This document shows, piece after piece, positions 17,351 through 24,771 of a stretch of 37,850 bases of DNA (within the stretch, counting starts at the first letter, position 1; each line of letters begins with the position of its first letter). The stretch comes from Oscillospiraceae bacterium (lineage in GTDB: Bacteria > Bacillota > Clostridia > Oscillospirales > Oscillospiraceae): assembly GCA_017518445.1 (NCBI GenBank), contig JAFWVB010000152.1:1-37850 (forward strand), read 5' to 3'. Under the pieces are notes generated by a model that did not search any database, was not told the origin of the DNA, and worked only from the letters and a program-made list of their open reading frames with translations. The position numbers and the translations under genes are program-made.

Positions 17351-19675
17351 TCAGCCTGCCATAACGATGTTGTTGACCTCGTTGAGCCAGGTGTAGAAGG
17401 TGGTGATATCAGGCGTTACGGTATCGAGGTTCACGCGCTGTGCGCTGAAGATGATAGCGTTCTGACGCTGATAGGTCGGCACCTCGACCGCCCAGTCGAT
17501 GATGATGTCAAGGCAAGCCTTGTACATAGCCTTACGCAGGGTCTGGTCTGTGGAGGATCTGGCGTCAAGGATGAGCTTGTTGAGGTTCGCGTCGTTGATG
17601 TCATACTGATAGTTGGAGCCGCCCGCCGGCATATCGCCGTCGCCGGAGAAGTAGATCTGATACATATCGGGATCCGGAGTTGCGCCCCAAGCCGCGCACC
17701 ACATTCCGCACTCCTCGGACTTGAGAGCATCCCAAAGCTCGGAGGAGTTGGAGAGGTCCTTGATGATGAAGGTGAGACCCATGTCCTCGAAAGCCTTCTT
17801 AGTCTCGGTGAGGATCATGAAGGCGGGGTGGTCGCCCTTGCCGTCCGCCGGGATCCAGAAGGTGAACTCCATCGGAGCGCCTTCGGGAGCGGCTGTGACC
17901 TTGCCGTCCGCTACGGTGTAGCCGGCAGCCTCAAAGAAGCCGAGAGACGCCTGCTTTGCAGCCTCATACTTCTCTTCCGCGGACATGGCGGATGTGTAGA
18001 TGTCGTTGCCGTTCACATCGGTGGAGAAAGCGACCTTGTATCCGTCGTCGGACGGACGCGGAGCAGCCCACGAGGTGTCGGAGATCGGATAGTTGATGAC
18101 GGAAGCGAGCTCTCCGTAGTAGGAGTCGATCGCGACGTCACGGTAAACGCTGAGAACTGTTGCGACAGCACGGCGCAGGTTCTTGGAGGCGTCGGAAGCG
18201 GGCTCGCCTTTAACGTTGACGACGTTCGCGCTCATGCCTATGTAGCCGTAGCCGAGGTTGTTGACGAGGTCGGTAGCGATAACGTCACCGACGAGCTCGC
18301 CGTTGGAGTTCTGCTTCTTGATGGCGTTTGCGGTTTCGGTGCTCATCGACGGGTCGGTGATGTCGACGGTGCCGGTGACGACGCCGTTGAGCTTATCGTC
18401 GTCCGTGGTGCACTGGAGGAGGTTGAGGTACTTCGTCTTGGGCTCGCCCTTGAAGTAGTTCTCGTTCGCCTCATAGTTGATGACGCCGTTTTCAAACTTG
18501 ATGAACTTATAGGGACCCGCGCCGAGAGGCTGTGTGGTCTTTGCGCGCACGGAGGACAGGTCACCCTTCGGGAAGCCGAAGGAGTTGTTGTCATAATCAT
18601 ACAGGGACTTGTCGCCGTAGTAGTGCATCGGAGCGATCGCCAGAGTGAACTGGTAGATAGCCGCGGCGTCAACCTTGGTGAGGACGACGCGCATGTGGTA
18701 ATCGTCGATCTTCTGGATGCCGGTGATATTGGCGGCGGACTCGCCGGTCTTGACGCCGGCGGTGGAGTACTCCTCCAGACCGGGGAAGAGGTCTTCCACG
18801 GTGGAGCCGGCGTTTTCCGTGCCGATCATGTCGGCAACGGCGGAGCCGTAAGCCTCCTCAAGAGCTGCCGCGAAGGCTTCGATGGTGTTGTCGCCGATCT
18901 CAAAGCCCCAGTTTGCGGCGGCGCCGGTGATGTCGCCCTCATCGTTGTAGCCGTTGGAAACGCAGTAAGCTACGATCTCCTCAGCCAGACCCTTGGTGGC
19001 AGCGTCATACTTGGACCAGAAGGTCGTCTGCTGCTCTTCGGTGAAGAGGGTGAAATCGGTGTTGTCACGACCAGCGTTGAACACGAGGTTCAGCAGGGTG
19101 TCCATGCCGGAGCGGTACTCGTTCATACCCTCAACGGGGAGAGCATAGAAGGTGCTGCTGCCGTCATAGGTCGGGTCGGAGAGGACGTACATCGAGAAGA
19201 TGACGTCGTCTACCGTCAGCTTTTCGCCGTCGGAGAATACGAGGTTGTCGCGGAGCGTGAAGTCGTAGTAGACTGTGCCGTCCTCGTTCTCGGTGATCTC
19301 GACGTCGGAAGCGCCCTCATAGGTGTAAGGCGTGCCGTTGTACTCGATCGGCTCTACGTTGATGCCCTTGAGGACGACAGCGCCGGTACGGTCGGTGCCG
19401 AGAAGTCCGAGCTGGGTAACAGCCATCGCGTCCTGATCGTAAGCAGTCTCCGAGAAGAACGGGGAGAACTTGCTGTTGAACGGGCTGTAGCCCACGACAA
19501 GCGTGTCAGACACGGTTGCGGGAGTGTTTTCCTCGCCGCCGTTGTCTACGTGGGTTTCGGTGTTATCACTGTTCTTTGTTCCGTCGTCGGTCGCCGGCTG
19601 CTTTTTGCATCCCGCAAAAAGCGCGAGCACCATGAGAAGGCACAGGACCAGTGATAAGATCCTTTTCATTTTCAT
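17351..19675 (-). CDS. oppA: Oligopeptide-binding lipoprotein OppA (SBP_bac_5 family)
   Basis: A 774-residue solute-binding lipoprotein that captures peptides outside the membrane for OppBCDF. The start ATG 19675 follows AGGAG; the signal peptide ends in lipobox FAGC (Cys23). A Thr/Asp-rich linker follows. Family features include VEITENEDGTVYYDFTLRDN, FSDGEKLTVDDVIFS, and PLGAGPYKFIKFENG. It is longer than typical OppA (about 540) because of an extra acidic block at about 190-310. OppC in the same operon also carries an extra external domain. Its high GC at third positions leaves long open shadow frames on the other strand, which I do not count. Confidence 0.93.
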   Translation of the reverse strand: MKMKRILSLVLCLLMVLALFAGCKKQPATDDGTKNSDNTETHVDNGGEENTPATVSDTLVVGYSPFNSKFSPFFSETAYDQDAMAVTQLGLLGTDRTGAVVLKGINVEPIEYNGTPYTYEGASDVEITENEDGTVYYDFTLRDNLVFSDGEKLTVDDVIFSMYVLSDPTYDGSSTFYALPVEGMNEYRSGMDTLLNLVFNAGRDNTDFTLFTEEQQTTFWSKYDAATKGLAEEIVAYCVSNGYNDEGDITGAAANWGFEIGDNTIEAFAAALEEAYGSAVADMIGTENAGSTVEDLFPGLEEYSTAGVKTGESAANITGIQKIDDYHMRVVLTKVDAAAIYQFTLAIAPMHYYGDKSLYDYDNNSFGFPKGDLSSVRAKTTQPLGAGPYKFIKFENGVINYEANENYFKGEPKTKYLNLLQCTTDDDKLNGVVTGTVDITDPSMSTETANAIKKQNSNGELVGDVIATDLVNNLGYGYIGMSANVVNVKGEPASDASKNLRRAVATVLSVYRDVAIDSYYGELASVINYPISDTSWAAPRPSDDGYKVAFSTDVNGNDIYTSAMSAEEKYEAAKQASLGFFEAAGYTVADGKVTAAPEGAPMEFTFWIPADGKGDHPAFMILTETKKAFEDMGLTFIIKDLSNSSELWDALKSEECGMWCAAWGATPDPDMYQIYFSGDGDMPAGGSNYQYDINDANLNKLILDARSSTDQTLRKAMYKACLDIIIDWAVEVPTYQRQNAIIFSAQRVNLDTVTPDITTFYTWLNEVNNIVMAG

Positions 19676-19738
19676 TTTGAGTCTCCTTTTTTTAGATTTT
19701 ATTACCAACAGCATAAGCTGAAGTGTACATTTTATGCG

Positions 19739-20278
19739 CTAATCCGCGGCGATCTCATCCATTTGAAATGCGTTTCGCATTTTCAGAAAGAATATCGACG
19801 CCGCTATTAAAACGGATGTCCCCACGGTTACCGGAAGGTCGGCGGGGGTGAATGCGGAGCGTATGTAATACACGACCTGCCCGACAGCGGACAGCGCGGA
19901 CAGCGCGAGTAAAACCGAGCCCCACGCGGCGAGCCGACCGTCTATCCTGTCCTTTTGCCTGCGCGTAACAGGCGTTTTGGCGAATATCGCGAGCCAAATG
20001 CATGAGCACAGCCCGAAAACGGGAAGCAGCGCAAGAACGAGCGGCAGCATCGCATAAAGACAGCGGGTGACGGGAGGCGCGATAACGAGCGGCACGAGAG
20101 CCGATAAGCAGCAGACGAGCGCGGCGGCAGAGCAGATGAGCTTTGACCGGCGCAGCCGGTCTCCGCCGTCACGAAATGAGAAAAGCGAACCTGTATATAC
20201 CGCCTCCGAGCGGAGTTTGCCGTCAGAACCGACAACGTCTCGAACAGTGTAATCCTTGAGGTATTTTTCCCTTCGCAC
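19739..20278 (-). CDS. Four-helix membrane protein at the head of the opp operon
   Basis: A 179-residue protein. A soluble basic N-terminus of about 45 residues is followed by four predicted transmembrane helices (about 47-67, 74-100, 118-138 and 148-166). The start is GTG at 20276-20278 with GGGGAGAGG upstream. It lies 63 nt before oppA in the same direction and downstream of a good promoter, so it is probably co-transcribed. I do not recognise the family. Confidence 0.75.
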   Translation of the reverse strand: MRREKYLKDYTVRDVVGSDGKLRSEAVYTGSLFSFRDGGDRLRRSKLICSAAALVCCLSALVPLVIAPPVTRCLYAMLPLVLALLPVFGLCSCIWLAIFAKTPVTRRQKDRIDGRLAAWGSVLLALSALSAVGQVVYYIRSAFTPADLPVTVGTSVLIAASIFFLKMRNAFQMDEIAAD

Positions 20279-20316
20279 GGCGACCGCCTCTCCCCGTCGT
20301 CAATGGGGCGCGCGGC

Positions 20317-20338
20317 GTCCTTTCCGTACGGAAAGGAC
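20317..20338. promoter_or_regulatory. Perfect 22-bp palindrome in opp leader
   Basis: GTCCTTTCCGT followed by its exact reverse complement ACGGAAAGGAC. It overlaps the next palindrome by 2 bases. It lies in the leader between the promoter and the 179-residue gene, and may be an operator or an RNA hairpin. Confidence 0.6.
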
Positions 20339-20360
20339 ATAACGGGCGCGCCCGTTATGT
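20337..20360. promoter_or_regulatory. Perfect 24-bp palindrome in opp leader
   Basis: ACATAACGGGCG followed by its exact reverse complement. It lies immediately downstream (minus strand) of the -10 box at 20374-20379, so it would be at the very start of the transcript or cover the start site. Confidence 0.6.
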
Positions 20361-20373
20361 TTATAGGATTTTA

Positions 20374-20402
20374 ATTATATAACAATTTAACTTAAAAAAC
20401 AA
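20374..20402 (-). promoter_or_regulatory. Promoter of the membrane protein-opp operon
   Basis: Minus strand: TTGTTT (20402-20397), 17-nt spacer, perfect TATAAT (20379-20374). The region is markedly AT-rich against its surroundings. Confidence 0.7.
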
Positions 20403-20429
20403 GTAAAATATAGATTTTGACGGAATTTA

Positions 20430-22121
20430 TCATTTTAAGGAGTTTTCCTTTAGCCAGCGCTCCACAGCGCCGCCGACGGAGGCGATACAGCCCGTATCGT
20501 ACGGCAGCTTGAGGCCCGCGCCGTGGACAAGCTCCTCAAACGTATACTTACCGCCCTTGTCGGCAAAGTCGAGGTATCTGCGCCATGCGTCCTCGCGGTT
20601 TTCAAGCGACGCCATCCAAAACTGGAATGCGACGGTCTGCGCCATGCAGTAATCTATATAGTAGAACGGGTAGAGGTAGATGTGGAGCTGTCTCTGCCAG
20701 CCCGCGCCGCGCCCGTAAAACGGGAGATCGCCGAAATCGATCCACGGGCGGTATTTCTTTTCAAGCTCGAACCAGACGGCGTTGCGCCCCTCCGGCGTGA
20801 GGTCGGGATTTTCGTACATGCGGTGCTGGAACTCATCCACCATGCAGCCGTAGGGGATGAAGGTAAGAGACTCCTCGCAGTGGGCGATCTCGTATTTGCG
20901 GGTGTCCTCCTTAAAAAACAGGTGATGGTACGGCGCGGTCAGAAATTCCATCGACATTGAGTGGCATTCGCACGCCTCCATAGTCGGGCTAAGTAGCGGG
21001 AGGATTATGCCATTCTTCATCGCCCTGTACCCCGCGAAGGCGTGCCCCGCCTCGTGCGTAAGCACGTCGACGTCGCCGGCGGTGCCGTTGAAATTCGAGA
21101 AGATGAACGGCGAGCGGTAGTCGAAAATCGTCGTGCAGTAGCCGCCGGGCGCCTTGCCCTCGCGGCTGAGTACGTCCAGCAGCTCGTTTTCATACATGTG
21201 ATTTATGAATTCGGCTGTCTCGGAACTCAAACCGCGGTACATCTCAAGTCCGGCGGCGAGAATGTCGTCCGCGGTGCCGTGCGGCACGGGGTTGCCGTCC
21301 GGGAACAGGAGCGTGTCGTCCCACATTTTCATGCTTTCAACGCCGAGGCGTTCCCTCTGCGCGTCCTTCATGCGCGAGACGATTGGCACGAGATCTCTCG
21401 CAATCTGACCGCGGAATTCCGCGACCTTGTCGGCGCCGTAGCAGTTGCGCCCCAAAAGGTCGTAGCCGAGCCTCAGATAATTGTCGTGTCCGAGTATCTT
21501 CGCCTGCGCCGTGCGGTTTTTGACGAGCTTATCGTAAAGCGCGTCGAGCGCCTCGCGGTTGTCGTCGAAGAATTTGCCCTCCGCCTCGTACGCCGCCTTT
21601 CTCACGGCGCGGTCGGTCGACTGCTTGTAGGGACCGAGCTTCGGCAGGGGCATCGTCTGCCCGTCGAAATCGACCATCGCGGAGGCGTAGAGATTTTGAT
21701 ACTCGCTTTTAAGACGGTTTTCCTCCTGCATAAGCTCCACCATCTCGGGCTTGAAGCAGCGAGCGGCTATCTCGAGATTTGTGAAAAGCAGTTTGCCGAA
21801 TTTCTCCTCAAGCTGTGCGCGGAACGGGGAATTGAGCAGAGCTCGCTCTATCTCGTGATTAAGCTCCGCGAGAAGCGGACCGTTCTCGTCGAAAAAGCTG
21901 TTTTCGGCGTCGTAGTATTCGTCGCGGGTGTCTATCGTGTGGCGCACGTAAGCGAGCGTCGCGTCGGTTTCAAAGTGACCGGTGAGCTTAAGATAGCGGT
22001 CTATCGCGTCAAGCTGTACCTCAACGCTGTCCGCACCGCGGAGACAGTCGCGTATCTCGCCGAGCTCACGGCGCGCCTCGTCGATGTCTGGGCGTTTGTA
22101 CGGCATTTCCGAAAATTTCAT
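20430..22121 (-). CDS. pepF: M3-family oligoendopeptidase (PepF type)
   Basis: A 563-residue cytoplasmic zinc metallopeptidase that cuts short peptides. The HEAGH motif (H356, H360) binds zinc with E357 as catalytic base. A downstream Glu in TMEACECHSMSMEF is the expected third ligand. The start ATG 22121 follows GGAAGGAA, and the product then opens MKFSEMPYKRPD. It has its own promoter. Its position next to the opp operon fits a role in degrading imported peptides, although the two are separate transcripts. Confidence 0.92.
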   Translation of the reverse strand: MKFSEMPYKRPDIDEARRELGEIRDCLRGADSVEVQLDAIDRYLKLTGHFETDATLAYVRHTIDTRDEYYDAENSFFDENGPLLAELNHEIERALLNSPFRAQLEEKFGKLLFTNLEIAARCFKPEMVELMQEENRLKSEYQNLYASAMVDFDGQTMPLPKLGPYKQSTDRAVRKAAYEAEGKFFDDNREALDALYDKLVKNRTAQAKILGHDNYLRLGYDLLGRNCYGADKVAEFRGQIARDLVPIVSRMKDAQRERLGVESMKMWDDTLLFPDGNPVPHGTADDILAAGLEMYRGLSSETAEFINHMYENELLDVLSREGKAPGGYCTTIFDYRSPFIFSNFNGTAGDVDVLTHEAGHAFAGYRAMKNGIILPLLSPTMEACECHSMSMEFLTAPYHHLFFKEDTRKYEIAHCEESLTFIPYGCMVDEFQHRMYENPDLTPEGRNAVWFELEKKYRPWIDFGDLPFYGRGAGWQRQLHIYLYPFYYIDYCMAQTVAFQFWMASLENREDAWRRYLDFADKGGKYTFEELVHGAGLKLPYDTGCIASVGGAVERWLKENSLK

Positions 22122-22177
22122 AAAAATTATTCCTTCCAAAAAGACTTGTTATAAAAAGCCGAAATTACAACAAATAT

Positions 22178-22206
22178 AATATACGACAAAATCGGACTTT
22201 AGTCAA
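22178..22206 (-). promoter_or_regulatory. Promoter of the oligoendopeptidase gene
   Basis: Minus strand: TTGACT (22206-22201), 17-nt spacer, TATATT (22183-22178). Confidence 0.7.
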
Positions 22207-22232
22207 CGGCGGATATGCGAAATAAAAAACGC

Positions 22233-22260
22233 CGTATATTCGCCCATGTGCGAATATACG
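22233..22260. promoter_or_regulatory. Perfect 11-bp inverted repeat in divergent region
   Basis: CGTATATTCGC and GCGAATATACG are separated by 6 nt. The repeat lies between the divergent promoters of the oligoendopeptidase and the four-helix protein, 45 nt before the latter's ATG. It is a candidate operator; no T-run is present, so it is an unlikely terminator. Confidence 0.5.
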
Positions 22261-22304
22261 CGCGAATCGCGCAGATAATATGTAAAACGAAAGGAGCGAG
22301 GAAA

Positions 22305-22739
22305 ATGGCAAACGAGGATACCTATAAACTGCTCGGAGAGTGCAACGCGGGAATAAAGATGGGCGTGGACTCGATAGCGCAGGTGCTGCCGTCCGTGGGA
22401 AGCCATGAAATGAAAAAAGCCCTGAACCGATGCAAGGACGCGCATCAGGAACTGGGCAGCGAGACGCATGCGATATTAAATGAGCTCGGCGATACGGGCA
22501 AGGAGCCGAACCCGATAGCGAAGAGCATGTCGTGGATGAAGACAGGCGTGAAGCTCGCCTTCAACGAGTCGGACAGCACGATAGCCGATCTTATGACGGA
22601 CGGGTGCAACATGGGCGTAAAATCGCTCGGTCGGTATCTGAACAAGTATGAAACGGCGGACCCGCGCGTTAAGAGCATAACAAGAAGGCTCATCGACCTT
22701 GAGACGCAGCTCGCGCTCGATATGAGAGCGTATCTGTGA
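22305..22739 (+). CDS. Four-helix (DUF2383/ferritin-like) protein
   Basis: A 144-residue soluble, all-helical protein. The repeated pattern LLGECNAGIKMGVDSI, KKALNRCKDAHQELG, DLMTDGCNMGVKSLG and LIDLETQLALDMRAYL suggests a four-helix bundle of the DUF2383/PA2169 ferritin-like type. Those proteins are often stress-linked, but metal ligands are not evident here. The ATG follows AAGGAGCGAGG. It is monocistronic, with a terminator shared with the convergent permease gene. Confidence 0.65.
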   Translation: MANEDTYKLLGECNAGIKMGVDSIAQVLPSVGSHEMKKALNRCKDAHQELGSETHAILNELGDTGKEPNPIAKSMSWMKTGVKLAFNESDSTIADLMTDGCNMGVKSLGRYLNKYETADPRVKSITRRLIDLETQLALDMRAYL

Positions 22740-22757
22740 GACGGCGCTTCAAAACCG

Positions 22758-23675
22758 CTAAAGCTCCCGCTCCTGCGGGAGCTTTTCCGCGCGCCGCATT
22801 TGAAGCAGTGAGGTGAGGACCACGCCGGCGATTATCAGAACGGCGCCGAGAACGCCGACGGGCGCGAGACGCTCGCCGAGCATGAAATACGAGGATATGG
22901 CGGTGAACACCGGCTCGGAGCAGAAGACGACGGACGCGAAAACCGCCGAAATATGGCGCATGGCGATGTTTTGCAGGACGTACGCCGCGACCGTGCAGGC
23001 GAGGGCGGTGTAGACGACGGCGAGAATGGCGGGGGGGGTCATCATATCCGCCGTGAGCGGCGGATCGAAGAGAAAAGCGCCGCCTATCGACATTATCGCC
23101 GCGATGCCGGATTGTGCGGCGGCGAGGAATATCGGGTCGCACTCGTCTATGTGCTTTGATGTGACGGTAAGGCACAGCGCAAGGCTCGCGGAGCAGGCGA
23201 GAGCGAAAAGCTCGCCCTTTCCGAGAGAAAACTCACCGCCGTTGCCGCAGAGAAAATACAGTCCGGCGACGACGACCAAAATGCAGATATACGTTTTAAG
23301 ACCGCTTTTTCTGCCGAGCAGCAGAAGCGATGTAAACGGCGTGAACACGACGGACAGCGCCATAAGAAAGCTCGCCACAGTGGCGCTCGTGTACATCAGC
23401 GCGAGGTTTGCGAAGATAAATGCGAGTCCGTTCAATACGCATATAAGTATCCACGGCAATGCGCCGCCGCGCGGGACGCGGTTTTTGACGCGCCTTCCGA
23501 ATATAAGCATGAAAACGATAAATGAGAGCGCAAAGCGCAGACCGAGACACCAAAAAACCGGTATATCGCGCATACCGATTTTGGATATGGGGTTGCCGAT
23601 GCCCCAGAGCAGGCATTCAAAGAGTATCATCGCCTCGCCGGGCAGCCGTTTTTTGTTTTTCGGATACAGATGCAA
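22758..23675 (-). CDS. EamA-family (DMT) membrane transporter
   Basis: A 305-residue permease with ten predicted helices in two EamA repeats. The first begins near ILFECLLWGIGNPISKIG; the second near GELFALACSASLALCL. The ending FASVVFCSEPVFTAISSYFMLGE is typical. Family members export amino acids or other metabolites, but the substrate cannot be read from sequence. The ATG at 23675 has a weak ribosome site (GTGGGTG); an internal ATG at residue 16 preceded by GGCGAGG would give a shorter product that still has all helices. It looks like host DNA, the last gene before the prophage-like region. Confidence 0.85.
   Translation of the reverse strand: MHLYPKNKKRLPGEAMILFECLLWGIGNPISKIGMRDIPVFWCLGLRFALSFIVFMLIFGRRVKNRVPRGGALPWILICVLNGLAFIFANLALMYTSATVASFLMALSVVFTPFTSLLLLGRKSGLKTYICILVVVAGLYFLCGNGGEFSLGKGELFALACSASLALCLTVTSKHIDECDPIFLAAAQSGIAAIMSIGGAFLFDPPLTADMMTPPAILAVVYTALACTVAAYVLQNIAMRHISAVFASVVFCSEPVFTAISSYFMLGERLAPVGVLGAVLIIAGVVLTSLLQMRRAEKLPQEREL
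22760..22786. terminator. Terminator for the four-helix protein gene
   Basis: AAAGCTCCCGC and GCGGGAGCTTT form an 11-bp stem followed by T on the plus strand. It overlaps the 3' end of the convergent EamA gene. Confidence 0.75.
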
Positions 23676-23760
23676 GGACGATCACCCACTTTCCCATATC
23701 GTATGATGTGCGGCGCACGATTACCTATATATTAAGTGCAAAGGAGCAGACAGGCTGCCG

Positions 23761-24111
23761 CTATTCGGCGGAGCGCAGAGCCTCTATTATACGGACGGCT
23801 TTCTCCACGTCCTCTCTCGGAGCGTCCTTCGCAACAGACACAAGCATGCGCATCTCGGAGCGGCTGCGGAGCACGTCGAGCAGATCGGAAAGCTCCGGAT
23901 CCGCGCTTATTTCGCTGCTTTGACCGGTGAGCTCGTTCATATCGACGCCGAAAAACGCGGCGAGCTTTTTAAGCACCTCAAGCTCCGGCTCGCGCTTGCC
24001 GCATTCGTACATACTTATCGTTGACGTTGACAGACCGAGCTCCGCGGCGAGCCGAGACTGCGTAATCCTGTGGCTTTTTCTCAGATTTTTCAAAGATGTT
24101 GAAAATGACAT
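23761..24111 (-). CDS. XRE-family repressor of the prophage switch
   Basis: A 116-residue DNA-binding regulator. An N-terminal helix-turn-helix (ITQSRLAAELGLSTSTISMYECGKREP, residues about 18-44) is followed by a short helical tail ending IIEALRSAE. There is no LexA/CI-type peptidase domain. The ATG follows GGAGG. It is divergent from another small HTH gene, and its leftward promoter contains one operator in its spacer, the classic arrangement of a lysogeny repressor controlling its own gene. The leader is unusually long (about 140 nt). It could instead be an ordinary host regulator, but the array of matching operators in front of the phage genes argues for the phage role. Confidence 0.8.
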   Translation of the reverse strand: MSFSTSLKNLRKSHRITQSRLAAELGLSTSTISMYECGKREPELEVLKKLAAFFGVDMNELTGQSSEISADPELSDLLDVLRSRSEMRMLVSVAKDAPREDVEKAVRIIEALRSAE

Positions 24112-24258
24112 ATCATATTTCCTCCGTGCGCATCGGCGCGCAATATTTCTTGTGCATATCAACGCGAAAACTACCGGTATCTACAGCCGCATCACGGAGA
24201 TCAAAGCGGTTGTTTTTTGTCGAAGACGACGCGCGAAGCACATGCCGCCCCCAATTCT

Positions 24259-24287
24259 ATTTTAACACGTCTCGTGAATTTTGTCAA
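24259..24287 (-). promoter_or_regulatory. Leftward (repressor) promoter
   Basis: Minus strand: perfect TTGACA (24287-24282), 17-nt spacer, TAAAAT (24264-24259). Operator O1 occupies most of the spacer, so bound protein would block this promoter. Confidence 0.8.
24265..24277. promoter_or_regulatory. Operator O1
   Basis: ACACG TCT CGTGA, 9 of 10 positions of the ACACG-N3-CGTGT palindrome. It lies within the leftward promoter spacer. Confidence 0.7.
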
Positions 24288-24295
24288 ATAAATGT

Positions 24296-24308
24296 ACACG
24301 AAACGTGT
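24296..24308. promoter_or_regulatory. Operator O2
   Basis: ACACG AAA CGTGT, a perfect palindrome. It lies between the two -35 boxes and touches the rightward -35. Confidence 0.8.
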
Positions 24309-24336
24309 TGACGAATTGAGAAAAGAATGCTACCAT
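24308..24336 (+). promoter_or_regulatory. Rightward (Cro-like gene) promoter
   Basis: TTGACG (24308-24313), a 17-nt spacer and TACCAT (24331-24336) lie upstream of the ATG at 24382. O2 overlaps the -35 and O3 lies just past the likely start site. Confidence 0.7.
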
Positions 24337-24350
24337 ATAGACAGTGAAGT

Positions 24351-24363
24351 TCACAAAACGTGT
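24351..24363. promoter_or_regulatory. Operator O3
   Basis: TCACA AAA CGTGT, 8 of 10 positions of the palindrome. It lies between the rightward promoter and the ribosome site of the Cro-like gene. Confidence 0.65.
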
Positions 24364-24381
24364 ATCAAGGAGAACGGGCTA

Positions 24382-24585
24382 ATGAGGCTTACGGATATTT
24401 CGGGTCAGCGGCTTAGCGACATTAGGGGAGACCGCCCGCGAGACATGGTGGCGTCGGCGGTTGGGATAAGCGTCTCGGCTCTCCAGATGTATGAAAACGG
24501 AAAGCGTATGCCCAAGGACGAGATAAAAAAGAGGCTTGCCTGTTACTATGAGACGACCGTGGGCTGGTTATTTTTTGACGAATAA
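24382..24585 (+). CDS. Small HTH (Cro-like) regulator
   Basis: A 67-residue protein made almost entirely of one XRE helix-turn-helix (ASAVGISVSALQMYENGKRMP, about residues 27-47) and ending TTVGWLFFDE. AAGGAG lies 9-10 nt before the ATG. It is the first rightward gene of the switch, divergent from the repressor, and is flanked by operators on both sides. The size and position match Cro-type antirepressors. Confidence 0.75.
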   Translation: MRLTDISGQRLSDIRGDRPRDMVASAVGISVSALQMYENGKRMPKDEIKKRLACYYETTVGWLFFDE

Positions 24586-24587
24586 GT

Positions 24588-24600
24588 ACACGATATGTGT
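24588..24600. promoter_or_regulatory. Operator O4
   Basis: ACACG ATA TGTGT, 9 of 10 positions. It starts 3 nt after the Cro-like stop. A TTGACG at 24575-24580 followed by TATGGT at 24600 (spacer 19) is a weak candidate rightward promoter around it. Confidence 0.65.
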
Positions 24601-24647
24601 ATGGTAATAAATGTAATTAACGCGCCCGCCCTTATATCGGCATTTTA

Positions 24648-24660
24648 ACACAAAATGTGT
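24648..24660. promoter_or_regulatory. Operator O5
   Basis: ACACA AAA TGTGT, a perfect palindrome and 8 of 10 positions of the consensus. It lies in the untranslated stretch before terS. Confidence 0.6.
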
Positions 24661-24686
24661 GAGAAATAGGGCGAGGCGTGTCGGTA

Positions 24687-24720
24687 AAATAAGACGGAAG
24701 GCGTATGCCTTCTTATTTTT
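24687..24720 (+). terminator. Terminator-like hairpin before terS
   Basis: AAATAAG and AAGGC pair with GCCTT and CTTATTT, with a 4-nt bulge (ACGG) on the left arm and GTAT loop; TTATTTTT follows. It would end the Cro-like gene transcript, so the late genes need a promoter beyond it or read-through. Confidence 0.6.
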
Positions 24721-24734
24721 ATGCCCGAAAATAA

Positions 24735-24747
24735 ACACGCAGCGTGT
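24735..24747. promoter_or_regulatory. Operator O6
   Basis: ACACG CAG CGTGT, a perfect palindrome 24 nt before the terS start codon. It is placed to control the late (packaging and structural) operon. Confidence 0.7.
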
Positions 24748-24771
24748 GATATGGCGGCGCGGGAGGTGCAA

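Noticed and set aside
17828..19654. A 608-codon open frame on the plus strand opposite oppA
   Set aside because: It mirrors the oppA codons, has a low-complexity Val/Asp/Gly-rich product with no motif, and no ribosome site. The GC-rich third positions of oppA create the open antisense frame.
21042..22154. A 370-codon open frame on the plus strand opposite pepF
   Set aside because: Antisense to a clearly conserved metallopeptidase, with no start signal and no recognisable product.
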